Source of the DNA: Lachnospiraceae bacterium
GTDB taxonomy: Bacteria > Bacillota > Clostridia > Lachnospirales > Lachnospiraceae
Assembly (NCBI GenBank): GCA_024687305.1
Contig: JAILEQ010000073.1
Coordinates: 1 to 64,000, forward strand
DNA: 64,000 nt
Reading direction: 5' to 3'
The notes below the pieces were generated by a model. The model saw nothing but the letters and a program-made list of their open reading frames with translations, did not search any database and was not told the origin of the DNA. Shown piece by piece: positions 8,967-18,789 of the stretch; position 1 is the stretch's first letter, and every line of letters starts with the position of its first letter. A program made the position numbers and the translations under genes.

Positions 8967-11125
8967 ATCTTTGTTCCTTCGCTAAGGCCTTCTATAACCC
9001 AATAATTTGTGGAATCCGATCCACCGGCTATAAAGCTTTTCTGTACTTTCTTACCATTCTCTTCCACGGTCACATATGTAACCGAATCTACTGTAGTTAC
9101 AGCACTCTTCGGAACGAGGACAACGTCGCTTACCGTTCGTACTTCGGCGCTTACCGAAAACGACATACGTCTCCACCAGCCGTCATATCCTCGATTTGCA
9201 CTTGCCATTCTTTCAAGATCTTCCGATGAAACCCTTACAAGGGTATAGTCCGAAGAAAGTCTCTCGCTTAAAGCCCATTTTGATACTGTTACCACTTCAC
9301 CCTCTGCGGTATACTCTTTACCGGAATCGTCTTTGTAACTAATATTGGCAACGTTTCCGCATGTAAGCTGTCCCGATTTGTCTTCAAAGCCTACATAACA
9401 GTTATCTTCGCTCGATATTGTCGCTATACCGTAATCTGCCAAAAGGATATCGCCTTCTTCGAATCTGCCGACATCGGTTATTATGCCGTCGAACGGAGCC
9501 GTTATGGTGGTCGTAGCGGCATCGGCCTTCATTTCGTTTATCTGCTTTGTAAGTTCGCTTATATAGTCCCGCTTATTCTTGATCGCACGTTTATTGTTCT
9601 CTTCACCGTCTTTGATAAGCTCGGCAAGGTCTTCGTTTGCACGAAGCAAGGTGCGTTCTTTGCGCTTTATTGCAAGATCGTCCGGCGTTACCCAAACGGT
9701 TGCTACGATCTGCCCTTTTTCGACGCGCTCATTTTGTTTAACGTTTATCTCTTTTACATATACCGTTCCGTATTCAACGGGATTTTCGATGATCTGAACG
9801 TTTGAATAGAAAAGATACCCGTTTGCGGAAAAGCCTGTCGCAACTTTTCCTTTTTCAAGCACTTTAGTTTTATTCTTGTTTTCTGCTTTTATATCTGCAG
9901 AAACTTTCTCGCCTTCGTTAAGACCCGAAAGGATCTCGGTATACATTCCGGATTTGATCCCCGTCTTAACCTGTCTCTTTATCTTAGTGTCGCCTTCAAG
10001 GACATAGACAAAAGGACCTTCATCGTCTTTGTTGAGCGCTTCATTGGGTATTGCTATCGCGTCTTTGCTCTCTTTGGAAACGATAACCACTACAAGATAG
10101 TCTCCGGCTTTGATATTTCCCTCGGGATCGCTTACTTTAAATGTCGATCTCGCGTCTGCCATGGAGGAGATCGTTTCATTGGGCTCAGGCTCCACAAATT
10201 CGACTTCATATCGCTTTCCGTTTGCAAATCCGTATACTTCAAGTGCTTTTTTAACATCACTTGAAACAACATAGTCCGTTTTAACCTCTAAACTGTTGAA
10301 ATCTCCGACAGCTGCAACGGGTGTCTCTTTCGATATCCATTCATTGTTTTCCTGAGTGTAGTGAATGGCTACGACTTTACCGTCAACCTTAGTGGATACG
10401 ACCACATCCTCGCGCTTTTTATCGATCCTTTTAAGTCTCGTCTTATAATGTGCCAGGTCAAGCTCATAGTTTTCGGTACGTTCTTTAATATTCTGCTCGA
10501 TCCTCTCTCTTGAGGAAACCGCACCGATATACTCTTTTCTGATGCCGTTTTCGGACCAGTCGGCAGATACATACTGTTTAGCCTCAACCGCATCGTAAAA
10601 ACTCTTGTTATATGCATCGAGTTCCGCCTGTGTCATTCCGTCAAGGCGTTCCACTATTTCCTGCCAGTGGGCTTCTTTGGCCTTGGCCGCTGCCAGTGAT
10701 TCGTTTAACTCTTCCATGTCGGCGTTATAAAGATCCATGAAATCATTCATTTCTTCTTTAACGGCTTTTGTCTGATCATCAAGTTTTTCCGTCGATGCCT
10801 TAACCAGACCGTCATTTTTGCTGACCGGCATTCCCGGAAGATTAATGTACGAAGAAAAGTTCTGGCCCGAAGAAAAACTGTATTCATAAACCTTCGGAAC
10901 AACTTTTCCGTTTAACAAAGTAACTGTTTTAAGGTCTCTTCTCTCGGCAACGGCGTACGTTTCCGCACTTCCTACCGGATCTACCAGTTCAACACTTTCC
11001 GCGATCGCATTTTCCTCTTTACCGCATCCGGTAAGCATCACCGAAGAAACCGCAGTTGAAGTAAGTATTATCGATATAGCAAGAAGCGTACCCGAAGCGG
11101 TACGAAACATTTTCTTTATCATCAT
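8954..11125 (-). CDS. Efflux periplasmic-adaptor-like (HlyD/RND MFP) lipoprotein with two adaptor modules
   Basis: Lipobox-like AVSSVMLTGC-GK; two lipoyl/barrel-type halves (TLLNGKVVPKVYEYSFSSGQ... and VATGFSANGYLFYSNVQIIENPVEYGTVYVKEINVKQNERVEKGQIVATV...); coiled-coil segments; ITAPFDGIITDVGRFEEGDIL. Confidence 0.85.
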   Translation of the reverse strand: MMIKKMFRTASGTLLAISIILTSTAVSSVMLTGCGKEENAIAESVELVDPVGSAETYAVAERRDLKTVTLLNGKVVPKVYEYSFSSGQNFSSYINLPGMPVSKNDGLVKASTEKLDDQTKAVKEEMNDFMDLYNADMEELNESLAAAKAKEAHWQEIVERLDGMTQAELDAYNKSFYDAVEAKQYVSADWSENGIRKEYIGAVSSRERIEQNIKERTENYELDLAHYKTRLKRIDKKREDVVVSTKVDGKVVAIHYTQENNEWISKETPVAAVGDFNSLEVKTDYVVSSDVKKALEVYGFANGKRYEVEFVEPEPNETISSMADARSTFKVSDPEGNIKAGDYLVVVIVSKESKDAIAIPNEALNKDDEGPFVYVLEGDTKIKRQVKTGIKSGMYTEILSGLNEGEKVSADIKAENKNKTKVLEKGKVATGFSANGYLFYSNVQIIENPVEYGTVYVKEINVKQNERVEKGQIVATVWVTPDDLAIKRKERTLLRANEDLAELIKDGEENNKRAIKNKRDYISELTKQINEMKADAATTTITAPFDGIITDVGRFEEGDILLADYGIATISSEDNCYVGFEDKSGQLTCGNVANISYKDDSGKEYTAEGEVVTVSKWALSERLSSDYTLVRVSSEDLERMASANRGYDGWWRRMSFSVSAEVRTVSDVVLVPKSAVTTVDSVTYVTVEENGKKVQKSFIAGGSDSTNYWVIEGLSEGTKICLE

Positions 11126-12174
11126 TTTCTAACCACCTTTTCCCCTTCCGTAAGTCCGTCAAGAATCTCAACTCTCTCATCACCGTAAAGACCGACCGTA
11201 ATGTACTGGATGGTTCTTATGCTGTCTTCATTTAAAAGATAAACAAAATACTCTTCGCCGGCTTTATGGATAACTTCTTTGGGAAGTGAAAGAACATGAG
11301 TCTTTTCGTCTTCAACAACCGATATCGTTCCTCTTGTTCCGACATCGATGGTTGCATTGTCGGGACCTGTGAAGACAGAGAATACCATCTTATCCGTCCA
11401 TGAATCTATCTCAAACGGAAGCAATACATAATCACCCGCAGCAGATGAGAATGCAATATTCATATCTACGGGTTCACCTTCTTTAAAGAAACTTTTGTAC
11501 TCTGTACCCGATACTTCAAACATACAATCAGAGCTGTCAACAATATTCATGACAACTTCACCATTCTTTGAAGTCGATCCTTCAAGGTTTTTCTTAAGAT
11601 TGTAAACAACACCGTCAAGAGAAGCGTATAATCTGGAATCTCTTAATTCTTTACGCTTCCTTGCAAGTTCCTCTCTGTCAAATTCAAGAGCATCGTTTGT
11701 CAGAACACGCTGTCTTTCATAATTCTTTTTGATAGAGTCAACTCTCTCTTGACTTACCATGCCGTAGGCATAAAGATCTTGAATATCCAATGCTTCGTTC
11801 ATATCGTAATTACTCAGTTTCAGTTCATTTTTCTTAACCTTGTAATCAAGCTCTTCTATCTGTTCTTCTAAAGTCGCGGAAGAAAGTTCGCACAAAAGGT
11901 CACCCTTTTTGACAACATCTCCCTCTTCAACATAAACCTTGTCCACATACTTTCCCGTGGTGTTAAAAGAAACTTCCTGCGAATTGGACTGAGAATATAT
12001 GCAATCCATCTTTTTTGTAAGTATAACGTCGTCATATGTAACCTGAACCAGGCTGTAGGAAACAACATCTTCCTCGGAATCTACCATAACCAGAGGAACT
12101 TCTTCCGTTTTTCCGCAACCGCAAAAAAGCATTACGCCTGCCAAACATGCAATTAACAATTTCTTTATTTTCAT
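11122..12174 (-). CDS. HlyD-like efflux adaptor lipoprotein
   Basis: 350 aa; lipobox ACLAGVMLFCGC-GK; GKYVDKVYVEEGDVVKKGDLLCELSSATLEEQIEELDYK; C-terminal VEILDGLTEGEKVV. Confidence 0.87.
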   Translation of the reverse strand: MKIKKLLIACLAGVMLFCGCGKTEEVPLVMVDSEEDVVSYSLVQVTYDDVILTKKMDCIYSQSNSQEVSFNTTGKYVDKVYVEEGDVVKKGDLLCELSSATLEEQIEELDYKVKKNELKLSNYDMNEALDIQDLYAYGMVSQERVDSIKKNYERQRVLTNDALEFDREELARKRKELRDSRLYASLDGVVYNLKKNLEGSTSKNGEVVMNIVDSSDCMFEVSGTEYKSFFKEGEPVDMNIAFSSAAGDYVLLPFEIDSWTDKMVFSVFTGPDNATIDVGTRGTISVVEDEKTHVLSLPKEVIHKAGEEYFVYLLNEDSIRTIQYITVGLYGDERVEILDGLTEGEKVVRK

Positions 12175-12310
12175 TTATGCCTCCGTAAGCATATCGATCT
12201 ACTTAAGCAGTATAATCCAATCTTTAATATAATACAGTCAAAACCGCGATTTTACCTATTATATGTTGCTATTTTTGTCTGCCTTTTTGCGGTCAATTAT
12301 TAAGATAAAT

Positions 12311-12336
12311 AAAAAAGCGTATTGCTTGCAATACGC
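12311..12336 (-). terminator. Terminator-like hairpin
   Basis: GCGTATTGC-TT-GCAATACGC perfect 9-bp inverted repeat, followed on the minus strand by TTTTTT. Confidence 0.6.
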
Positions 12337-12401
12337 TCGCGCCGAGCGCGGGTGCGTAAGCAACATATTCCACGCGCGCGAGTGCGCATCATTGCGGAGC
12401 A

Positions 12402-12446
12402 TTTTTCTATATATGAAATTTCGGAGAAATTTCATATATAGAAAAA
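12402..12446. repeat. Perfect 21-bp inverted repeat with 3-nt loop
   Basis: TTTTTCTATATATGAAATTTC-GGA-GAAATTTCATATATAGAAAAA. Confidence 0.85.
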
Positions 12447-12479
12447 AACAAGCGATGCCCGGAAAACATCGCTTGTTTT
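12442..12479 (-). terminator. Rho-independent terminator of the solute-binding protein gene
   Basis: 13-bp stem AAAACAAGCGATG / CATCGCTTGTTTT followed on the minus strand by a T-run. Confidence 0.85.
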
Positions 12480-12512
12480 AATTGTTTATTGGTTTGTAGT
12501 TACTGTTAAATC

Positions 12513-14000
12513 TTACTTGTTAGCTTCGTCGATGTACTGCTTGTACATATCACGGAATCCGTCAACGATCTCAGAAATAGGGCTCATATCGGGATAGAAC
12601 TTCCATGTGAAAGGCTCACCAAGATCAAGGTTAGGAATTACAGCGTGAAGACCGATCTCAGAGTTCTTACTCATAAGCGGTACTGTCTCGTTGTATGCTC
12701 TCTCATCGAAGTTACCGGTAGCTGTTGTATTGATGTAAGGATTGTAATCTTCGAAACCGGGAACAAACTCATTGTAAAGGCTGTATGCGAATGCACACTT
12801 CCAAGCTGTATCATCATCATAGCATGAAGGGATAACATACATGTTATCTTCTGCTACCTGAACAAGCTTGCCCTTAGGTCCCTTCGGGAACATAACGAAA
12901 CCAAGTTCGTCTTCTGTCTCGTAGAAGAGGTTGCCGGGTGTTGCACAGTACTGCTGATCACAGCAGAATGCAGCTCCGCCGGTCTTGAACTGATCCTGAT
13001 AATAATCCCATGCTGCTGCATTTCCTTCATCATCAACAGGACCGTTCCAGTCATACTTGTTGAACATATCACGAACCCACTCAAGAGCTTCAAGAGTCTC
13101 AGGTGATTCGAACTCATAGGTGTACTTTCCGTCAGCGTCCATGCCTACATACTTGCCGCCGTTTGAGAATACAGCTGCATTAACCATAACGCCTTCGTTA
13201 AGTGCAAGACCCCAGATATCAACGGTACCGTCGTTATCTGTATCCTGCTGAACTTTTTCAAGAATTTCTTCGAATGCCTGCCAAGTCCATGTGTCATTTG
13301 CCTGCATGTCATAAATGTCATCAGGGTTAACACCTGCTTCGGTAAGGATTCTCTTGTTGAAGTATAAACCGGTTCTGGGTTCTGCCCATCCGGCTCTCAT
13401 AGCGTAAACTCCACCGTCGATGGTGTAAAGCTTGTTAACGCCGTTAGCGAACTTAGGCTCGCTGAAGTCAAGGCAATCAAGTTTGGAAAGGTCATAAACA
13501 AGACCCTGTCCGATTGCATTGAGAAGTGTAGATGAAAATCCTGAAGGAAGAGTGAAGACATAATTCTTGTCATCTCCGCCTGCAGTTACATAATCAACGA
13601 AATCCTGAGCAACTGAACCCCAGTCACCGATGGTCTCGCCATGGATCTTGAAGTTGTATGTCTCCTGGATCCAATCCTGGTATGCATACTGAGCTTCTTC
13701 GAAGTCTGTCTTAGCTTCAGCACGCTCGGGAGAGGTGAACCAGTCACGAACGATAACTTCGATTCCGCCAAGGTCATAAGGCTTTCCTGTTGCGGGGTCA
13801 ATAAGTACGGTATACTCGCTTACTTCTTCTTCCTCAACTGATTCGGTTGATTCAACAACTTCGGTAGAATCGGTAGAAGCAGGAGTATTGTCTGTGCTTG
13901 CAGTGCTTGCGGGAGTATTGTTACCGCATGCTGCAACACTCATGGTCATAGCTGCTGCTAAAGAAGCTGCTAAAACCTTCTTTGCCATAGGCTTTCTCAT
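12513..14000 (-). CDS. Extracellular solute-binding lipoprotein (sugar ABC transporter, family 1)
   Basis: 495 aa; lipobox TMSVAAC-GNN; GLYFNKRILTEAGVNPDDI...TWTWQAFEEILEKVQQDTDNDGTVDIWGLAL. Confidence 0.92.
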   Translation of the reverse strand: MRKPMAKKVLAASLAAAMTMSVAACGNNTPASTASTDNTPASTDSTEVVESTESVEEEEVSEYTVLIDPATGKPYDLGGIEVIVRDWFTSPERAEAKTDFEEAQYAYQDWIQETYNFKIHGETIGDWGSVAQDFVDYVTAGGDDKNYVFTLPSGFSSTLLNAIGQGLVYDLSKLDCLDFSEPKFANGVNKLYTIDGGVYAMRAGWAEPRTGLYFNKRILTEAGVNPDDIYDMQANDTWTWQAFEEILEKVQQDTDNDGTVDIWGLALNEGVMVNAAVFSNGGKYVGMDADGKYTYEFESPETLEALEWVRDMFNKYDWNGPVDDEGNAAAWDYYQDQFKTGGAAFCCDQQYCATPGNLFYETEDELGFVMFPKGPKGKLVQVAEDNMYVIPSCYDDDTAWKCAFAYSLYNEFVPGFEDYNPYINTTATGNFDERAYNETVPLMSKNSEIGLHAVIPNLDLGEPFTWKFYPDMSPISEIVDGFRDMYKQYIDEANK

Positions 14001-14162
14001 AGTATTATCCTCCTTTATTTATGCATTTGCTAAGATCGGCGATGTTTAACCTTCCGGGTCAACCGGTCCTCGCAAAAACATCAACGTAATTATTATATCA
14101 TACGCATTAACACATTATCAACATTTTATTTACATTTCGATAACAAAAATGTGCGTATGTTG

Positions 14163-15182
14163 TTACATTTTGATACCTGTGCTCGAAATACTTTCAACAA
14201 ATGCTTTCTGTGCAACCAGATATACCAATACGATAGGGAAAACGATAAGTAACGTTCCCGTTGACATGATACAGTTCGTATACTGAGTCGAAACGTTTGT
14301 CTGGGCATTTACCATACCGAGTTCTCTGGCTACATATACACCGAGTGAATCGGCGATGGTTGCAAGTGATGTGCTGACAAGTTCCTTGCCGCCGATAAAC
14401 AGTTTTGAATAAAAACCATCTGTCCACTGCCATACCAGCGCGAACAAAAAGCATGATGTAATGATCGGTTTTGACTGCGGAACCATTATTCTGATAAATG
14501 TCTTAAACATTCCGCATCCGTCAATATATGCCGCTTCTTCAAGATCGATCGGTATATTTCTGAAGAACTGTCTTACAAGATAGATATAAAGACCGTTCTT
14601 AAGTCCCATACAGGTAGCACTCATAAGATAGTACGGTAGAACGCTTCCTCGAAGATTGATCGGTGCCCCCTTTATCATCTTGATGATACCTAAGATATCG
14701 TAGTTATTAAAGTGAAGCACAAGCGAACTTGAAAATGCCTGAGGCGGTACAATGATAAGTGCCATAACACAGGCGAACCAGAGGTTCTTAAGCGGAAACT
14801 TAAATCTCGAGAAACCGTATCCGACTATAGTACACATGGTAGTCTGGAGTATCGCAATAGTAAGCGATATTATGATCGAATTTTTAAGCGATTCTTTGTA
14901 GTTCATGATACTCGCCGCAACCTGATAGTTCTTACCCGTAAAATGGATCGGGATAGAAACGACTATCGGGTTATAAAGATCCTTCTGATCCATAAAACTT
15001 ACGGAAATCTTGTTGAATATCGGCTCAAGGATGAGAAAACACAGACCGAACAAAAGGACAAATCTGATTATCTTGATCATTACCTGACCGACATCATGTC
15101 TTAAAAGATATCCGCCGGATGCAGCATTTCTTTCCCAATATGTTCCGTATTTTTTAAGTTTAACTTCTTTACTTTTCGTCAT
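14163..15182 (-). CDS. Carbohydrate ABC transporter permease (MalG-like)
   Basis: Six-TM pattern; EEAAYIDGCGMFKTFIRIMVPQSKPIITSCFLF (EAA loop). Confidence 0.93.
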   Translation of the reverse strand: MTKSKEVKLKKYGTYWERNAASGGYLLRHDVGQVMIKIIRFVLLFGLCFLILEPIFNKISVSFMDQKDLYNPIVVSIPIHFTGKNYQVAASIMNYKESLKNSIIISLTIAILQTTMCTIVGYGFSRFKFPLKNLWFACVMALIIVPPQAFSSSLVLHFNNYDILGIIKMIKGAPINLRGSVLPYYLMSATCMGLKNGLYIYLVRQFFRNIPIDLEEAAYIDGCGMFKTFIRIMVPQSKPIITSCFLFALVWQWTDGFYSKLFIGGKELVSTSLATIADSLGVYVARELGMVNAQTNVSTQYTNCIMSTGTLLIVFPIVLVYLVAQKAFVESISSTGIKM

Positions 15183-16110
15183 TGTAATATACCACCTTTG
15201 ATATGAAGAAGGATGTAATGCCTATAAATACGGTGACTATAAGGAAATATGTCCAAGCCATCGCGGATGAAAGTCCGTATCTTAAATCGGTCGTCAAAAC
15301 AGTGTCTATTCTGGTCATGACGTCGTTATCGGATCTCATAGAGTAATCAACGATAGTGTATATCCAGTTTACAAGAAAGATGGAGCTTACCATCGGGAAT
15401 GTGATCTTCCAAAGGCTCTCCCACTTCGTACAACCTTCAATATCGGCCGCTTCATACATACTGCTCGAAATACTCTGAAGACCGGAAATGAATATGATTA
15501 TCTGGATACCCGATGCGGTAGCTATGTCGTAAATATTTTCTATTATCTCAAATACCCACTCATAGGCTCTTGTTCCGACGCCGGCCGTTTCCAGCACTTC
15601 CTGCAGCACTGCCGTAACATCGATATTCGCAACGGCCGTTTCAACGGTATCAGCTATCTGAGCCATCAAAGAGTTGTTCTCTTCAAGTCCTAAGATTACA
15701 CCCGATGACATGATTACCGGGAGGAAGAAAACGGCACGTACAAGGCCTCTTGCCTTGAACTCCTGATTAAGCAACAGCGATACGAAGAAGCTGAATACTA
15801 TTATACCGATGGAATACAGAATCATCTGAGGAAGAACATCCGTTAAATTGACAAGATATTTGGGGTCCGTCCTGAAAGCTTCATAATAATTGGCTAAGCC
15901 GATCCATTTCTTATCAACCACTCCGGATCCGAGTTTTACTTCGCAGAAGCTCATGTAAAGAGATTCAAACAAAGGCTTGGCAAGGAACAGAAGAAAACCT
16001 AGTATGAACGGAGATATGAACATATATCCGGCAATCGCTTTTCTTTTTTGAAGGCCCGAGTATTTTTTGTCTCTCTTCTTGGGAGCTGCATCCTTTTTAT
16101 CGTTCTTCAT
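15169..16110 (-). CDS. Carbohydrate ABC transporter permease (MalF/UgpA-like)
   Basis: AGYMFISPFILGFLLFLAKPLFESLYMSF; YEAADIEGCTKWESLWKITFPMVSSIFLVNWIYTIVD. Confidence 0.92.
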   Translation of the reverse strand: MKNDKKDAAPKKRDKKYSGLQKRKAIAGYMFISPFILGFLLFLAKPLFESLYMSFCEVKLGSGVVDKKWIGLANYYEAFRTDPKYLVNLTDVLPQMILYSIGIIVFSFFVSLLLNQEFKARGLVRAVFFLPVIMSSGVILGLEENNSLMAQIADTVETAVANIDVTAVLQEVLETAGVGTRAYEWVFEIIENIYDIATASGIQIIIFISGLQSISSSMYEAADIEGCTKWESLWKITFPMVSSIFLVNWIYTIVDYSMRSDNDVMTRIDTVLTTDLRYGLSSAMAWTYFLIVTVFIGITSFFISKVVYYNDEK

Positions 16111-16153
16111 TGAATGTTTTACCTTTCAAAAAACTGATTATATCAATCATTTT

Positions 16154-18763
16154 TTACTTAACTACAAAATAATCTCTTGCGGGAACGGTGATACCGTCAA
16201 CATCGTAATCGGAATAACCGTAATTGACATATGTCTTTGTACCGTCCTGATAGGTTGTGACCGTAACATCCTCGGTGATCATCTTGTGATCTGTGATCTC
16301 CTGATTAAATGTATGACCGAGACGCTCGTTATATTCATTGTATATCTCGAGCATTCTGTCGTGCCAAAGTGAGAAATCGGAACCGTAATACTCAGGATAC
16401 AAAGTCTTCTGAAGCGTAAAGGATGATTCATCCATAACAGTAAATGAAAGACCTGCGCCGTATTCTGCCGCATAAAGCACTTCTTCAACATCGTTTCCGC
16501 ACACGTTTAAGGGCATGCCCGCATAATTGATGTACCCGTGAACAGCTATCTGATAAAAAGGAACACCGCCGTCAAGTATGGTATATTCACTGCCCTTTAA
16601 TTCCACTTCGGTAACAAAATCAGCATAGGGAACCGCATAAGCGTTTCCTGAGTTTATCATTACCTTTACGCCGTTGTCCTTTGCATTCTTAAGTTCCGCA
16701 ACCTGCTGGTTCATTGCTTCTTCACGCGAAGTATAGTTCTTTCTGTAAAAATCCGATGAAAGATCACGTCCTATATCCTGGAACGAAGCGTTAGCGTTGT
16801 AGCTCTTTGCGGTTGTAGTAAGCTTGTTCGCATATTTTGCGATACGATCGGGATGAAGCAGGAAATAGTTCTTAAATCCGTCTCTTGCCACATATGTGAT
16901 CGCACTGTATTCGTAAAGTTCGGCACGTTTACGGCTTAAGAACTTTGCAGCGTCTGTATAAGAGAAAAATCCGTTAAAGATATTGCTCTCAAATGCATAT
17001 TCGGTAATACCGTCAAAGTAAAGATCAACTCCGAGTTCATTGGCTTTTGCCGCAAGGTTTTGAATATCTTTCTTGCTGCCGAGTGAATGAATGGGTCTTG
17101 CGCTTGTAAGAACCTTCTGCCTTACTCCGCCGTTGCACCATCCGGTATATTTAACGGAAAGATTGTCTATACCGTCCGATGTGAGTGTTTCGATAAGCCC
17201 CTGTGCTTCTTTATATGTGGTCAAAGGAAGAGGTCTTGAAACCGGAACGCCGAATATCTGCTTTTTCTTATCAACCGCACCGACTATCTCAACGGCAACG
17301 GGGGTGGAAGCATCATCGTTTGGAACAACAAGTTCCGGATAATTCTTTACAAGATATGCTCTGTAATCGTGAGCCATATCAACATAATTGCCCGAGTCTA
17401 CAAATGAATATCTCTGTAATATGCTCTCATCCTGTGGAAGATCTTCAAGATAAACATACATATCAACGTTGGCGCCTGTACCGAGGTCGTATTTTTCACG
17501 AGCCTTTATGGTATATTCGGCACATACATGGTTGAAGGAGTTGTTTCTGCCCGCAACGTCAGCAGTAACACCGGCATATGTCGATCCCTTTTCTATAATA
17601 CATATAAATGAATCGTTGCCCTGCGATATTCCGTAAAGATTTAAGTTTGCCTGAGTTGAGTGAACCACATCCTTACGTTCGATTGCTTTATCCCAACCGT
17701 AAATATTTGCGTAATAAATGTTCTGCTTGCTTTTACCGTTGTTAAAGTTGATTATCGAACCGCCGCCTTCGGGAACGAACATATAACCTTCATCGGTTGT
17801 TCCGCCCGCGCCGAAATAAGGGAGCAACGATATCTTGGAAATGGGATAATCGGTCTTTCCTTCGAGTGACGAAAAAGGAACTTCTACCAAAAGGTCGTCT
17901 CCGTCAAGTCTGTAGATGACGGAAGCATTGAATACGGGAGCCGTATTCTTTCCTTCTCTCTGGTTTACTTCTTTATCTCTTAAGAAGTCTTCATAGGTAT
18001 AACCTGCCGTTTCAAACAGACCCTGAAGCATCTTCTTTTTAACATCTCTCAAGTCATCGGGATCTCTTAATATATAAAGAGGCTCCGTTTCGAGAAGAGG
18101 ATAATTCTGAAGAAGTTCTTCTTTGTTGTCTTTCTTACCGAGTTTATTGATGTCGTAAAGCTTGTAGAAACTCTTAACGGTAGCTCTGTCGGTATTTCCG
18201 AGGCTCTCAAGCAAAGTTTCGAGGTTGGTCTTTGTTATGGCCAACGGGAAAATGAACTCTTTGGAAATTTTACCGATCGAGTAATTTACCTGAATATAAT
18301 CATCGCCTTGCTCTATCTCGTATATACCGTTGGATGTTGAGTATGTGTTGGTATCGAGTGTAACGTCAAGACCGCTTTCGGTACCGTATGTAAGCAAAAA
18401 GTCAGAACTTAACTTTGCTTTTTCTTCGGTTACCGCCAAAGGATCGTCTTCGCCGCCCACTGCGGTTGAGTGCCAAACTTTACCGGAAGATTTGACCGTA
18501 ACGTCAAAATGCGTCGTTATCGGATCCATTACAAGCTTGATCTTATCGTTTTCAAGGGTAATGGGTTTGTCGTCCCCGGCGTATGCTTTAACCTCAATTA
18601 TTTCTTCAGGCACCGGTCTTTCCTGATATTTTATAACGAATACTACCAACGCCGCAAAAATGGCGATCAAAATTCCGGGGAATATCAACCCCTTCAATTC
18701 CTTTATGATGCCGTTTTTTATCTCGCGCTTTCTTTCTTCGCTCATTGGATTTAATTTGCTCAT
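16154..18763 (-). CDS. Large membrane-anchored extracytoplasmic protein, probable DUF5696-type family
   Basis: 869 aa; N-terminal TM GLIFPGILIAIFAALVVFVIKYQ; layout and gene context match my recollection of DUF5696 proteins next to sugar ABC permeases. Family name not verified. Confidence 0.65.
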   Translation of the reverse strand: MSKLNPMSEERKREIKNGIIKELKGLIFPGILIAIFAALVVFVIKYQERPVPEEIIEVKAYAGDDKPITLENDKIKLVMDPITTHFDVTVKSSGKVWHSTAVGGEDDPLAVTEEKAKLSSDFLLTYGTESGLDVTLDTNTYSTSNGIYEIEQGDDYIQVNYSIGKISKEFIFPLAITKTNLETLLESLGNTDRATVKSFYKLYDINKLGKKDNKEELLQNYPLLETEPLYILRDPDDLRDVKKKMLQGLFETAGYTYEDFLRDKEVNQREGKNTAPVFNASVIYRLDGDDLLVEVPFSSLEGKTDYPISKISLLPYFGAGGTTDEGYMFVPEGGGSIINFNNGKSKQNIYYANIYGWDKAIERKDVVHSTQANLNLYGISQGNDSFICIIEKGSTYAGVTADVAGRNNSFNHVCAEYTIKAREKYDLGTGANVDMYVYLEDLPQDESILQRYSFVDSGNYVDMAHDYRAYLVKNYPELVVPNDDASTPVAVEIVGAVDKKKQIFGVPVSRPLPLTTYKEAQGLIETLTSDGIDNLSVKYTGWCNGGVRQKVLTSARPIHSLGSKKDIQNLAAKANELGVDLYFDGITEYAFESNIFNGFFSYTDAAKFLSRKRAELYEYSAITYVARDGFKNYFLLHPDRIAKYANKLTTTAKSYNANASFQDIGRDLSSDFYRKNYTSREEAMNQQVAELKNAKDNGVKVMINSGNAYAVPYADFVTEVELKGSEYTILDGGVPFYQIAVHGYINYAGMPLNVCGNDVEEVLYAAEYGAGLSFTVMDESSFTLQKTLYPEYYGSDFSLWHDRMLEIYNEYNERLGHTFNQEITDHKMITEDVTVTTYQDGTKTYVNYGYSDYDVDGITVPARDYFVVK

Positions 18764-18789
18764 ACTGATCCTCTTTCGTATCCGTTATA

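Noticed and set aside
12263-12481. 72 aa plus-strand ORF in the intergenic region
   Set aside because: Spans three hairpins including a perfect palindrome; better explained as a terminator/repeat region.
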